A stretch of DNA of 64,000 bases from Mycolicibacterium sp. MU0050 (GCF_963378085.1 NZ_OY726395.1:3348001-3412000), one strand, 5' to 3'; shown: positions 27,125 through 36,686, counted from the stretch's first letter. The notes: generated by a model from the sequence alone, not told the origin. Numbers and translations are program-made.

Positions 27125-27257
27125 GCAACCCGGTGCTCCCGCAGCGCCGGATCCCGCCGGCGCCGACCAGCGACACCGGTCGCATATCGCGCCGTCGGCG
27201 GTGCGGGTGTGGCATCGTGATCGGCGACCAGTGGTGCGACGACAGGATGGCGGTTCG

Positions 27258-29660
27258 GTGGACTCGAAGACCACGACAGCACAGACATCGGTACCGGAAC
27301 CGGCCCCCGCGCCCGCATCGCCCCTGGCCCGTCATCATCTCCCGATCCCGGACCCCACGCACGTGGGCCTGACGACCTACGACGCCAAGGATCCCAATAC
27401 CGAGTACCCGCCGATCCAGGAGCTGCGACCTCCGAAGGGCGCACCGAATGTGCTGATCATCCTGCTCGACGACGTCGGCTTCGGCGCCTCCTCGGCCTTC
27501 GGCGGGCCCTGCCAGATGCGCGTCGCCGAGCGCCTGGCCGCCGACGGCGTGAAGCTCAACAGGTTTCACACCACCGCGCTGTGCTCCCCCACCCGCCAAG
27601 CGATGTTGACCGGCCGCAACCATCACTCGGTCGGGATGGGCGCCATCACCGAGATGGCCACGTCGGCACCGGGCAACAACAGCATCCGGCCCAAGGACAA
27701 GGCCCCGGTCGCCGAGACGTTGAAACTCAACGGTTATTCCACGGCACAGTTCGGCAAGTGTCACGAGGTGCCGGTGTGGGAGGTCTCCCCGGTGGGCCCC
27801 TTCCACCAGTGGCCCACCGGGTCCGGCTTCGAATACTTCTACGGGTTCGTCGGCGGCGAGGCCAACCAGTACTACCCCGGGCTGTACGAGGGCACCACCC
27901 CCGTCGAACCGCCGAAGACCCCGGAAGAGGGGTACACCCTCACCGACGACCTGGCGGACCGCGCCATCACCTGGGTCCGCCAGCAGCAGGCGTTGCTACC
28001 GGACAAGCCGTTCTTCATGTACTGGGCCCCCGGCGCCACCCACGCACCGCACCATGTGCCCGAGCAGTGGTCCGCCAAGTACCGCGGTAAGTTCGATGAC
28101 GGCTGGGATGCGCTGCGCGAACGGATATTTTCTCACCAGCGCAAGCTCGGGGTGGTACCGGAGGATGCCGAGTTGACGGCCCGCCACGACGAGATCCCCG
28201 CCTGGGACGACATGCCGGCCGCACTCAAACCCGTGCTGGCCAGGCAGATGGAGATCTACGCGGGGTTCCTCGAGCAGGCCGATCACGCGGCCGGACGCGT
28301 CATCGACGCCATCGCCGACCTCGGCGTCCTCGACAACACCCTGATCTACTACATCATCGGCGACAACGGCGCCTCGGCCGAAGGGACCGTCAACGGTTGC
28401 TTCAACGAGATGACCACCCTCAACGGCATGCCCGGGATCGAGACCACCGAGTTTCTGCTGTCCAAGATCGACGACTTCGGCACCGCGGCGGCCTACAACC
28501 ATTACGCGGTGGGATGGGCGCACGCGCTGTGCACGCCGTACCAATGGACCAAACAGGTGGCCTCGCACTGGGGCGGGACGCGCAATGGCACCATCGTGCA
28601 CTGGCCGAAAGGGTTGCCCGACAAGGGCACCACGCGCAATCAGTTCCACCATGTGATCGACGTCGTCCCCACCATTCTGGCCGCCGCCGGAGTGCCGGCG
28701 CCGCACTCGGTCAACGGCATCGCCCAGGCGCCGCTGGAGGGCGTCAGCATGCTGGACACCCTGCGCGATGCCGCCGCGCCGGAGACCCATCAGGTCCAGT
28801 ACTTCGAGATGATGGGTAACCGCGGCATCTATTTCCAGGGCTGGACCGCGGTGACCAAACACCGCACTCCCTGGAAGGCGGAAACACCCCCGGCCTTCGA
28901 CGACGACGTCTGGGAACTGTACGGACCCGACGACTGGACTCAGGCCCACGACCTGGCGGCCGAGAACCCCGCCAAACTCGCCGAGCTGCAACGCCTCTGG
29001 CTGATCGAGGCGACGAAGTACAACGTCGTGCCGCTCGATGACCGCGGGTTCGAACGGATCAATCCCGACATTGCCGGACGCCCACAGCTGATCAAGGGCA
29101 ACACCCAACGGCTGTTCTCCGGTATGCGGGTCGCCGAGGGGTGCGTTCTGTCGCTGACGAACAAGTCGCATGCGGTGACGGCGAACATCGAGGTGCCGGC
29201 GTCCGGTGCCAACGGTGTGATCGTCACCCAGGGCGGCAGCGCCGGCGGCTGGGCACTCTATGCGCACGAAGGCCGGTTGAAGTACTGCTACAACTTCTTC
29301 GGCATCGAGTACTACCCGGTGACCGCGAGCACCGAGATTCCCGCCGGCAGGCATCAGGTTCGGATGGAATTCGCCTACGAGGGAGGCGGTCTGGCCAAGG
29401 GCGGCGACGTCACCTTGTATTACGACGGCAAGCCGGTGGGCACCGGACGCGTCGCGCAGACGCAGCCCATGGCATTCTCGGCGGACGAGGCCTGCGACGT
29501 CGGTCGTGACACGGGGTCACCGGCCTCGACGGACTATGGGCCTACCGGCAACGCCTTCACCGGGACCATCGATTGGGTGCAGATCGACATCGGCGAGGAC
29601 AGCCACGATCATCTGGTCACCCCTGAAGATCGCTTCAACATCGCCATGGCCAAGCAGTAG
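27258..29660 (+). CDS. Arylsulfatase (type I, formylglycine-dependent)
   Basis: An 800-residue sulfatase that hydrolyses sulfate esters. The metal-binding block PNVLIILLDDVGFGASSAFGG is near residues 63-83 and the modification motif CSPTRQAMLTGRN starts at Cys109, which would be turned into formylglycine. Further sulfatase residues are in YSTAQFGKCHE and IIGDNGASAEG. A C-terminal beta domain of about 150 residues ends the protein. It resembles the long mycobacterial arylsulfatases (AtsD/AtsA type). No signal peptide is seen. GTG at 27258 is chosen, with AGGAT upstream; the frame opens earlier at 27201. A TetR gene follows after seven bases. Confidence 0.88.
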   Translation: MDSKTTTAQTSVPEPAPAPASPLARHHLPIPDPTHVGLTTYDAKDPNTEYPPIQELRPPKGAPNVLIILLDDVGFGASSAFGGPCQMRVAERLAADGVKLNRFHTTALCSPTRQAMLTGRNHHSVGMGAITEMATSAPGNNSIRPKDKAPVAETLKLNGYSTAQFGKCHEVPVWEVSPVGPFHQWPTGSGFEYFYGFVGGEANQYYPGLYEGTTPVEPPKTPEEGYTLTDDLADRAITWVRQQQALLPDKPFFMYWAPGATHAPHHVPEQWSAKYRGKFDDGWDALRERIFSHQRKLGVVPEDAELTARHDEIPAWDDMPAALKPVLARQMEIYAGFLEQADHAAGRVIDAIADLGVLDNTLIYYIIGDNGASAEGTVNGCFNEMTTLNGMPGIETTEFLLSKIDDFGTAAAYNHYAVGWAHALCTPYQWTKQVASHWGGTRNGTIVHWPKGLPDKGTTRNQFHHVIDVVPTILAAAGVPAPHSVNGIAQAPLEGVSMLDTLRDAAAPETHQVQYFEMMGNRGIYFQGWTAVTKHRTPWKAETPPAFDDDVWELYGPDDWTQAHDLAAENPAKLAELQRLWLIEATKYNVVPLDDRGFERINPDIAGRPQLIKGNTQRLFSGMRVAEGCVLSLTNKSHAVTANIEVPASGANGVIVTQGGSAGGWALYAHEGRLKYCYNFFGIEYYPVTASTEIPAGRHQVRMEFAYEGGGLAKGGDVTLYYDGKPVGTGRVAQTQPMAFSADEACDVGRDTGSPASTDYGPTGNAFTGTIDWVQIDIGEDSHDHLVTPEDRFNIAMAKQ

Positions 29661-29667
29661 GGCACGG

Positions 29668-30231
29668 ATGGCAGGGCGTGACTCCCGAAGCAGCCGACTC
29701 TCCGTCGACGACTGGCTGCAGGCGGGCTACACCATCCTCGCCGAGGACGGTTTGCAGGCTCTCAAGATCGACCGGCTCTGCGCCCGCCTGGGCGTCACCA
29801 AGGGCAGCTTCTACTGGCATTTCACCGACATGGCCAGCTACCGCAACGCGCTGCTGGAGTCCTGGGCCGAACAGCGCGGCGGCGAGCACGCGGTCTACCA
29901 GCAGATCCGCGACCGCCCGCCCGCGGAGCGGTTGTCGATGCTGATCGCCGCACTGGTCAGCCCGCGACATTGGCGCCTCGAGCGGGCCATGCGGGAGTGG
30001 GCGCGCACCGACCCCAGCGTCGCGGCCAGCGTGGAGGCCGCCGACCGCCGGGTGATCCGGACCGTGCGGCAGGCGTTCGTCGACCTCGACTTCGAACCCG
30101 AGGAGGCCGACCTGCGCGCGCGCACCACCTTTGCCGCGGGCATCGGGTTCCTGCAGATCGCCGGCAGCAAGACCAACCCGCTGACCGCCGCGCAGCGCGA
30201 GCGCTTCCTGCAGTTCATGCTGCGCCCCTGA
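29668..30231 (+). CDS. TetR-family regulator (downstream of arylsulfatase)
   Basis: A 187-residue regulator. The DNA-binding domain at residues 10-55 contains YTILAEDGLQALKIDRLCARLGVTKGSFYWHFTDMASYRNALLESW, a standard TetR helix-turn-helix with the YWHF signature. The ligand-binding part has no recognisable relative. It starts seven bases after the sulfatase stop and is probably cotranscribed with it, so it may regulate the sulfatase, the operon at 30358, or both. It ends 126 bases before the dioxygenase gene. Confidence 0.85.
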   Translation: MAGRDSRSSRLSVDDWLQAGYTILAEDGLQALKIDRLCARLGVTKGSFYWHFTDMASYRNALLESWAEQRGGEHAVYQQIRDRPPAERLSMLIAALVSPRHWRLERAMREWARTDPSVAASVEAADRRVIRTVRQAFVDLDFEPEEADLRARTTFAAGIGFLQIAGSKTNPLTAAQRERFLQFMLRP

Positions 30232-30315
30232 CTGATTTGGGCGTGATTCCGCACGGTGACCGTGGTTGGGTGATCACGCCGAAATCGCCGGGGGGTTGAC
30301 GGGCAACAGAGCTAA

Positions 30316-30335
30316 AAGTAAAGTCAGTTTCACTT
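30316..30335. promoter_or_regulatory. Imperfect palindrome upstream of the dioxygenase operon
   Basis: AAGTAAAGTC and AGTTTCACTT are reverse complements at 7 of 10 positions. The site lies 22 bases before the ATG at 30358, in an AT-richer patch, and is where an operator for one of the two nearby TetR proteins could be. GAGGAG (30345-30350) after it is the ribosome binding site. Confidence 0.45.
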
Positions 30336-30357
30336 CTGCTGACCGAGGAGCACATCC

Positions 30358-31473
30358 ATGGAATCCTTCGTTCACCTGCGCAAAGGCAGGACGCCCAAGC
30401 GCGTCCACGCCGATCTCGACGGCCTCAAGGACGACGAACTCGGCCGCGGCGGCTTCGTGGGCCGGACCGCCAACATGTACCGGCGCAACGACCCCACCGC
30501 CTACCGGACCGTCGGCCCGCTGCGCCCCACCGACGTGCTCAGCTCGGAGCTGAAGCCCTCCGACGCCACCGACCCCCAGGGCGCACCCCTGCTGATGTTC
30601 TCCAACGAGGACTGCCTGGTGCTGCTGAGCCGCCGCAGCGAGGAGATGCCGTTCTTCGCGCGCTACGTCGACGGCGATCTGCTGTCCTTCGTGCACCGCG
30701 GCTCGGGACGCCTGGAAACCGAACTCGGCCCGCTGGACTACCGCGAGGGCGACTGGGTGTACATCCCGAAAGCCTGTACCTGGCGCCAGATCCCGGCCGA
30801 GGAAACCACGATGCTGATGATCCAGGCCACCGACGAGTTCCGGGTACCCCCGCCGGGCACGCTGGGTCGCCACTTCCCGTTCGACCCCGCGCAGGCCACC
30901 ATCCCGGATCCGCAGCCCATCGACGACGGCGAGGGTCCGCACGTCGACGGCGAGTACGAGGTCCGGCTCATGCACGCCCCGATCGACGGGGTGGGCACCA
31001 CAAGCCTGTTCTACCAACATCATCCGCTCGACGTGGAGGGGTGGCGCGGGGACAACTTCCCGTTCACCTTCAACATCGAGGACTACACCGTCATCACCTC
31101 CGACAGCGTGCACCTGCCGCCCACGGTCCACCTGTTCATGCAGGCCACCGGCGTCTACATCATGAACTTCCTGCCCAAGCCCGCCGAAACCGTCCCCGGC
31201 ACCGAGCGCACCCCGTGGTACCACCGCAACGTCGACTACGACGAGATCGCGTTCTTCCACGGCGGCTCGCTGTACGGCATCCCGATGCCGCCCGGACTGG
31301 TGTCGCATGCGCCGCAGGGCGTCCACCACGGCGCGCCCGAGAAGGCCCGCGAGCGCGCCCGCCGCAAGTTCGACGACTATGACCGGGTGGACTGGTCGGT
31401 GATCGCGATCGACACCCGCCGCCGCCTGGTTCCCTCCGCCGAAATCCTCGCCAACGATCTGGGGCAACACTGA
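30358..31473 (+). CDS. Homogentisate 1,2-dioxygenase-like cupin enzyme
   Basis: A 371-residue double-cupin protein related to homogentisate dioxygenase, which opens aromatic rings with Fe(II) and O2. The likely iron ligands are His289 (in WYHRNVDYDE), Glu296 and His323 or His324 (in HAPQGVHHGAPE). Canonical HGDs have about 430-450 residues, so this one is short and may use another substrate. It begins a nine-gene run; the next gene starts one base after its stop. No maleylacetoacetate isomerase or fumarylacetoacetase gene is nearby, which argues against a simple homogentisate pathway. Confidence 0.78.
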   Translation: MESFVHLRKGRTPKRVHADLDGLKDDELGRGGFVGRTANMYRRNDPTAYRTVGPLRPTDVLSSELKPSDATDPQGAPLLMFSNEDCLVLLSRRSEEMPFFARYVDGDLLSFVHRGSGRLETELGPLDYREGDWVYIPKACTWRQIPAEETTMLMIQATDEFRVPPPGTLGRHFPFDPAQATIPDPQPIDDGEGPHVDGEYEVRLMHAPIDGVGTTSLFYQHHPLDVEGWRGDNFPFTFNIEDYTVITSDSVHLPPTVHLFMQATGVYIMNFLPKPAETVPGTERTPWYHRNVDYDEIAFFHGGSLYGIPMPPGLVSHAPQGVHHGAPEKARERARRKFDDYDRVDWSVIAIDTRRRLVPSAEILANDLGQH

Positions 31474-31474
31474 G

Positions 31475-32689
31475 ATGACGAGCACCGATACGAAAACCGC
31501 TGCGACCCCCGCCAAGTTCGAGTATGACCGCATCCCGTATCTGGTCGCCTACCAGAACAATTCGGGCGTGCGCGACGTGTACGGCGGGGTCGCCGAGTTG
31601 GTGGTGCTGGAGAGCTATCTGCTCAAGCCCAAGGACCGCCCGTCCGACACGGTGCTGATCTTCATGCACCCCATCGGGGGTGGGGCCTACCTGCCGATGA
31701 TCAACGGGTTGGCCCGCGCCGGGCACCACGTCATCTACTGCAACAGCCGCTTCCGGGGCACCGATTCGGCGTTGCTGATGGAGAAGGTGGTCGAGGACCT
31801 CGGCGAGTGCATCAAGGACGCCAAGAACCGCCTCGGCTACGACAAGGTGGTGCTGGCGGGCTGGAGCGGCGGCGGTTCGCTGTCGGTGTTCTACCAGCAG
31901 CAGGCGCAGAACCCGACCGTGACCGCCAGCCCGTCCGGCGACGGGCCGGACCTCACCAAGCTGGGCCTGATCCCCGCCGACGCCATCATGCTGCTCGCGG
32001 CCCACGTCAGCCGGCACGGGACCATGACCGAATGGCTGGACGCCTCGATCCTCGACGAGTCCGACCCGAGCAAGCGCGACCCGGAGCTGGATCTCTACAA
32101 CCCGGACAATCCGAATCAGCCGCCCTACTCCCCCGAGTTCCTGGACCGCTATCGCGAGGCCCAGATCGCCCGAAACCGCCGAATCACCAAGTGGGTGAAG
32201 GAGAAGCTCGCCGAGCTCGAGGCCGCCGGCCGCCCGGACGACGAGTTCGCCTTCGTGGTGCACGGCACCATGGCCGATCCCCGCTGGCTGGACCCGACCG
32301 TCGATCCCAACGACCGCAAACCCGGAACCTGCTACCTGGGTGACCCCCAGGTGGTCAACAACTCGCCGGTCGGTCTGGCCCGGTTCTGCACCCTGCGCAG
32401 CTGGCTGTCGCAGTGGAGCTACGACGACGCCAACGGCGACGCGGTCAAGGCCGGGCCCGACATCAAGATCCCCGCGCTGGTGATCGGCAACCTGGCCGAC
32501 GACGCATGCACCCCAAGCCACACCCGCCGGCTGTTCGAGGCGATCGGGCACCCCGACAAGGAGATGCACGAAATCGCCGGGGCCAACCACTATTACGCGG
32601 GTCCCGACCAACGCGACACGCTGCGGGAGGCCGTCGGCATCTGCACCGACTGGCTGCACCGCCACGGTCTGTCCCTGGAGACGGCGTGA
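31475..32689 (+). CDS. Alpha/beta hydrolase
   Basis: A 404-residue alpha/beta-hydrolase-fold enzyme. The nucleophile is Ser131 in LAGWSGGGS, the oxyanion region is FMHPIGGGAYLPMINGLA, a likely acid is in NLADDACTPSHT, and the catalytic His is in GANHYYAG near residue 375. An insert of about 130 residues lies between strands 6 and 7 and probably forms a cap. Following a ring-cleaving dioxygenase, it could hydrolyse the cleavage product or an ester or lactone. It overlaps the CoA-transferase gene by four bases. Confidence 0.8.
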   Translation: MTSTDTKTAATPAKFEYDRIPYLVAYQNNSGVRDVYGGVAELVVLESYLLKPKDRPSDTVLIFMHPIGGGAYLPMINGLARAGHHVIYCNSRFRGTDSALLMEKVVEDLGECIKDAKNRLGYDKVVLAGWSGGGSLSVFYQQQAQNPTVTASPSGDGPDLTKLGLIPADAIMLLAAHVSRHGTMTEWLDASILDESDPSKRDPELDLYNPDNPNQPPYSPEFLDRYREAQIARNRRITKWVKEKLAELEAAGRPDDEFAFVVHGTMADPRWLDPTVDPNDRKPGTCYLGDPQVVNNSPVGLARFCTLRSWLSQWSYDDANGDAVKAGPDIKIPALVIGNLADDACTPSHTRRLFEAIGHPDKEMHEIAGANHYYAGPDQRDTLREAVGICTDWLHRHGLSLETA

Positions 32690-33891
32690 CCCCCACCGGG
32701 CCGCTGGACGGCATCCGCGTCATCGAGGTCGGCACGCTGATCTCCGGGCCGTTCGCGGGCCGGCTACTGGGCGACATGGGCGCCGAGGTCATCAAGATCG
32801 AACCCCCCGGCGCCCCGGACCCGCTGCGCACCTGGGGGCAGGCCGAACTCGACGGCGAACACTTCTTCTGGACCGTGCACGCCCGCAACAAGAAGGCCGT
32901 CACGCTGAATCTGCGGGAGCCGCAGGGCCGGGAGCTGTTCCTGGAGCTGGTGGACAACTCCGACATCATCGTCGAGAACTTCCGCCCGGGCACGCTGGAG
33001 AAGTGGAACCTGGGCTACGACGTTCTGGCGCAGCGCAATCCGGGCATCATCCTGGTGCGGGTGTCGGGCTACGGCCAGACCGGCCCGGAGGCCCACAAGG
33101 CCGGCTACGCGTCGGTGGCCGAGGCCGCCAGCGGGCTGCGGCACATGAACGGCTTCCCCGGTGGGCCGCCGCCGCGGCTCGCGCTGTCGCTCGGCGACAG
33201 CCTGGCGGGCATGTTCGCCGCGCAAGGCGCGCTGGCGGCGCTGTATCGCCGGACGGTCACCGGCACCGGGCAGATCGTCGACGCCGCGCTCACCGAATCG
33301 TGTCTGGCCATCCAGGAATCCACCATCCCGGACTACGACATCGGCGGCGTCGTGCGCGGCCCGTCGGGCACCCGACTGGAGGGCATCGCACCGTCGAACA
33401 TCTACCGCAGCTCCGACGGCAGCTGGGTGGTGATCGCCGCCAACCAGGACACCGTCTTCCGCCGCCTCTGCGAGGCAATGGGCCGCCCGGAGCTGGCCAC
33501 CGACGACCGCTTTGTCAATCACGTTGCGCGGGGCCGCAATCAGGACGAGCTCGACAAGATCATCGGCGAGTGGGCCGCCCAGCGTCCGCCGGCCGAGATC
33601 ATCGACACGCTCTCGAAGGCCGGCGTGATCTCCGGACCCATCAACACCGTGGCCGAGGTGGTCGCCGACCCGCAACTCAACGCCCGCGGGATGATCGCCG
33701 ATCACTTCGACGAGCGGATCGGCCGCAACGTCAAGGGTCCGGGCGTGGTCCCGGTCCTCTCCGAATCCCCGGGCACCATCCGGTCCGCGGGGCCGGCCCG
33801 CCCCGGGCAGCACAACGACGAGGTCTACCGCGGACTGCTCGGCCGCAGCGCGGCCGACCTCGAACGGTTGCAGGCCGAAGGAGTGTTATGA
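32686..33891 (+). CDS. Class III CoA-transferase (CaiB/BaiF family)
   Basis: A 401-residue CoA-transferase that moves CoA from a donor acyl-CoA to a carboxylic acid. The N-terminal block PLDGIRVIEVGTLISGPFAGRLLGDMGAEVIKIEPPGAPDPLR and HARNKKAVTLNLREPQGRELF are diagnostic. The catalytic aspartate is expected at Asp171 in SLGDSLAG. The start is GTG at 32686, overlapping the hydrolase stop as GTGA. In the operon it would activate the acid made by the dioxygenase and hydrolase so that the later CoA-dependent steps can proceed. Confidence 0.88.
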   Translation: MTPTGPLDGIRVIEVGTLISGPFAGRLLGDMGAEVIKIEPPGAPDPLRTWGQAELDGEHFFWTVHARNKKAVTLNLREPQGRELFLELVDNSDIIVENFRPGTLEKWNLGYDVLAQRNPGIILVRVSGYGQTGPEAHKAGYASVAEAASGLRHMNGFPGGPPPRLALSLGDSLAGMFAAQGALAALYRRTVTGTGQIVDAALTESCLAIQESTIPDYDIGGVVRGPSGTRLEGIAPSNIYRSSDGSWVVIAANQDTVFRRLCEAMGRPELATDDRFVNHVARGRNQDELDKIIGEWAAQRPPAEIIDTLSKAGVISGPINTVAEVVADPQLNARGMIADHFDERIGRNVKGPGVVPVLSESPGTIRSAGPARPGQHNDEVYRGLLGRSAADLERLQAEGVL

Positions 33892-34805
33892 GCGAGCTAC
33901 CCGCCCAGGTCACCATCCGCGAGGTCGCGCTGCGCGACGGCCTGCAGATCGAAGAGCCGATCTCGTTGGACGCCAAGGTCGAACTGCTCGAGGCCGTGGT
34001 CGCCACCGGGGTCCGCGAGGTCGAGGCCACCGCTTTCGTCTCGCCGTCGAAGGTGCCGGCCCTGGCCGACGCCGAGCAGTTCGCGACCGAGCTGAAGCGG
34101 TTCACCGGCCCCGAGTACGACGTGGAGTTCTCCGCGCTGGTCGCCAGCCCGAACGGCGCGCGCCGGGCGCTCGCCGCCGGGCTCAACTCAATCGAGTACG
34201 TGGTGTCGGCCGCGGATTCGCACAGCCGCGCCAACGTGGGCCGCGGCACCGACGAGGCCACCGTCGCGATCGCCGATGTACTGGGCATCGCCCGCGACCA
34301 CGGCGCCACCCTGGAGGTCATCGTCGCGACGGCCTGGGACTGCCCGTTCGACGGCCCGACACCCCCGCAGCGCGTCCTCGACATCGTCAGCGCGGCTTGC
34401 GATCTCGGAGTGGACCGCATCGCCATTGCCGACACCATCGGGACCGCCACCCCGCGGCGGGCCGGTGACCTGCTGACCCGGGTACGGCAGATCATCGGCG
34501 ACACCCCGCTGGGTGCACACTTCCACAACACCCGCGGGGCAGGTCTGGCCAGCGCGTACGCGGCCGTGCAGGCGGGCGTGACCCGCCTCGACGCGTCGGT
34601 CGGCGGTCTCGGCGGCTGCCCGTTCGCCCCCGGGGCCAGCGGCAACATCGCCACCGAGGACCTGGTGTATCTGCTGCGCGACAGCGGCGTCGATACCGGT
34701 CTCGACCTGCCGCGGACCATCGAGGCCGCGGCCGTGGCGCAGCGCCTCGTCGGCCACGAACTGCCCAGTTCGCTACTGCGAGCCGGTGACCGGATCGGCG
34801 GCTAG
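33888..34805 (+). CDS. Hydroxymethylglutaryl-CoA lyase-like enzyme
   Basis: A 305-residue member of the HMG-CoA lyase/DRE-TIM metallolyase family. It has the metal-binding REVALRDGLQ at residues 11-20, HFHNTRGAGLASAY near 207 (metal His pair), and the mobile loop GGLGGCPFAPGASGN near 238 with the catalytic Cys. It therefore carries all residues of a working retro-aldol lyase on a 3-hydroxy-3-alkyl-acyl-CoA. The ATG at 33888 overlaps the CoA-transferase stop. It could act on HMG-CoA from leucine or on a related product of this operon. Confidence 0.85.
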   Translation: MSELPAQVTIREVALRDGLQIEEPISLDAKVELLEAVVATGVREVEATAFVSPSKVPALADAEQFATELKRFTGPEYDVEFSALVASPNGARRALAAGLNSIEYVVSAADSHSRANVGRGTDEATVAIADVLGIARDHGATLEVIVATAWDCPFDGPTPPQRVLDIVSAACDLGVDRIAIADTIGTATPRRAGDLLTRVRQIIGDTPLGAHFHNTRGAGLASAYAAVQAGVTRLDASVGGLGGCPFAPGASGNIATEDLVYLLRDSGVDTGLDLPRTIEAAAVAQRLVGHELPSSLLRAGDRIGG

Positions 34806-35423
34806 ATGACGCCGCGCACGCTATCCAGCAAGGGCCAGCAGACCCGGGACGCCATCGAGCAGGCGGCCCGGAAACTGTTTGCCGAGCGTGGTTTTCACGG
34901 CACCACGCTGGCCGACATCACCTCAGCGGCGGGCAAGTCCTCGGCGGCGTTCTACCGCTACTTCGACGACAAGGAAGACCTGCTGGCGGCGCTGGCCCAG
35001 AGCTTCCTGCAGGACATCGTGGCGCCGTCGGGCACCGATCTGCGCTGGCCCCGATCCCCCGAGGACACCGAGTTCTTCACCGCGGCTGTCACCGGCTACT
35101 GGAACATGTTCAAGCAGAACTTCGGCATCATGGTGGCCGTCGCCCAACTCGGCGCGGGCCAGCCGCGATTCGCCGAGGTGCAGAACGCGTTTCGCCGCTT
35201 CGGGATGGACATCGTGCGCGCTTCGGTGCACGCCGCCCGCGAGCAGGGGTACGCCGAAGATCTGGACCCCGACCACCTGGCCCTGGCGATCGCGTTGATG
35301 TTCGAACAGTTCACCACGGTGTACCTGCGCCCGGACGCCGCGGCGCTGGGCGTCCGCACCACCGACGACGATGCCGTACACACCCTTGCGACCATCTGGC
35401 GAAAGACGCTGTACGGTCGCTAA
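34806..35423 (+). CDS. TetR-family regulator inside the catabolic operon
   Basis: A 205-residue regulator whose ATG follows the lyase stop directly. The N-terminal QQTRDAIEQAARKLFAERGFHGTTLADITSAAGKSSAAFYRYFDDKEDLLAALA is a textbook TetR helix-turn-helix. The C-terminal domain is generic. Its place in the operon suggests autoregulation and control by a pathway intermediate. The palindrome at 30316 is a candidate binding site. Confidence 0.88.
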   Translation: MTPRTLSSKGQQTRDAIEQAARKLFAERGFHGTTLADITSAAGKSSAAFYRYFDDKEDLLAALAQSFLQDIVAPSGTDLRWPRSPEDTEFFTAAVTGYWNMFKQNFGIMVAVAQLGAGQPRFAEVQNAFRRFGMDIVRASVHAAREQGYAEDLDPDHLALAIALMFEQFTTVYLRPDAAALGVRTTDDDAVHTLATIWRKTLYGR

Positions 35424-35447
35424 CCAGAGCTACCCGAGGAGTCAATC

Positions 35448-36686
35448 GTGGATTTCACCCTGCCGGATCACCTGCCCGGCCTGCTCGCCGAGATGGACGC
35501 CTTCATCGAGGCCGAGATCAAGCCGCTGGAACGCGAGAACATGCAGTACTTCGATCGGCGCCGGGAGTTCGCCCGCACCGATCTGAACAACGGCGGCATC
35601 CCCAATCGGGAGTGGGAGGACCTGCTCGACGAGATGCGCCGGCGCGCCGACAAGGCGGGCTGGCTGCGCTACGGCCTGCCGTCGGAGTTCGGCGGCCGCG
35701 ACGGCAGCAACCTCGACATGGCCGTCATCCGAGAACATCTGGCGCACAAGGGTCTTGGGCTGCACAACGACCTGCAGGACGAGTCGTCGATCGTCGGGAA
35801 CTTCCCGCAGGTGATCATGATGTCGCGGTTCGGCACCGAGGCCCAGAAGAATGACTGGTGCGAGGCGCTGATCACCGGCGAGAAGTCCATGGCGTTCGGG
35901 TTGAGCGAACCCAACCACGGCAGCGACGCCACCTGGCTGGAGACCCGCGCCGTGCGCGACGGCGACAGCTGGGTCATCAACGGCACCAAGCGCTGGAACA
36001 CCGGCGTGCACCGCGCCACCCATGACCTCATCTTCGCCCGCACCTCCGGGGAGCCCGGCCAGGCCACCGGCATCACGGCGTTTCTGGTGCCCTGTGACTC
36101 CGAGGGCTTCGAGGTCCCCTATTACTGGTGGACGTTCAACATGCCCAGCGACCACGCGGAGGTGGAACTCAAGGACGTCCGGGTGCCGGCGGACGCGGTG
36201 CTCGGCGAGGTGGACCGCGGCCTCGAGGTGGGCCAGACGTTCCTGCACGAGAACCGGATTCGGCAGGCCGCCAGCAGCCTGGGCGCCGCACAGTACTGCA
36301 TCGACCGGGCCGCGGACTACGCCGCCGAGCGGATCGTCTTCGGCAAGCCGTTGTCGGTGAACCAGGCCGTCCAGTGGCCCCTGGCCGAACTGCAGACCGA
36401 CGCGCAGATGGTGCGACTGCTGGTGTACTACGCGGCCTGGCATCTGGACCGCGACCACCACATGGAGGTCTCCGACAAGGTCTCGATGGCCAACTACCGC
36501 GCCAACCGGCTGGTGTGCGAGGCCGCCGACCGCGCCATGCAGATCCACGGCGGTCTGGGCTACAGCCGCCACGAACCGTTCGAGCACATCTACCGGCACC
36601 ACCGTCGTTACCGCATCACCGAGGGCACCGAGGAGATCCAGATCCGCCGGGTCGCCCAGCGGATGCTCAAGTTCGGCCGCAAATGA
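35448..36686 (+). CDS. Acyl-CoA dehydrogenase (LvaC/ACAD11-like context)
   Basis: A 412-residue acyl-CoA dehydrogenase. FAD and substrate segments are FGLSEPNHGSDATWLETRAVRDGDSWVINGTKRWNTG near residues 148-184, and the C-terminal region is MQIHGGLGYSRHEPFEHIYRHHRRYRITEGTEEIQIRRVAQRML, with Glu in TEGT. The RHHRRYRITEGTEEIQ pattern resembles ACAD10/11. The start is GTG at 35448. It is coupled by overlap to the APH-like kinase and DUF6285 genes, the same trio found in P. putida levulinate degradation (LvaC, LvaA, LvaB), where it helps convert 4-phospho-acyl-CoA to an enoyl-CoA. Confidence 0.85.
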   Translation: MDFTLPDHLPGLLAEMDAFIEAEIKPLERENMQYFDRRREFARTDLNNGGIPNREWEDLLDEMRRRADKAGWLRYGLPSEFGGRDGSNLDMAVIREHLAHKGLGLHNDLQDESSIVGNFPQVIMMSRFGTEAQKNDWCEALITGEKSMAFGLSEPNHGSDATWLETRAVRDGDSWVINGTKRWNTGVHRATHDLIFARTSGEPGQATGITAFLVPCDSEGFEVPYYWWTFNMPSDHAEVELKDVRVPADAVLGEVDRGLEVGQTFLHENRIRQAASSLGAAQYCIDRAADYAAERIVFGKPLSVNQAVQWPLAELQTDAQMVRLLVYYAAWHLDRDHHMEVSDKVSMANYRANRLVCEAADRAMQIHGGLGYSRHEPFEHIYRHHRRYRITEGTEEIQIRRVAQRMLKFGRK

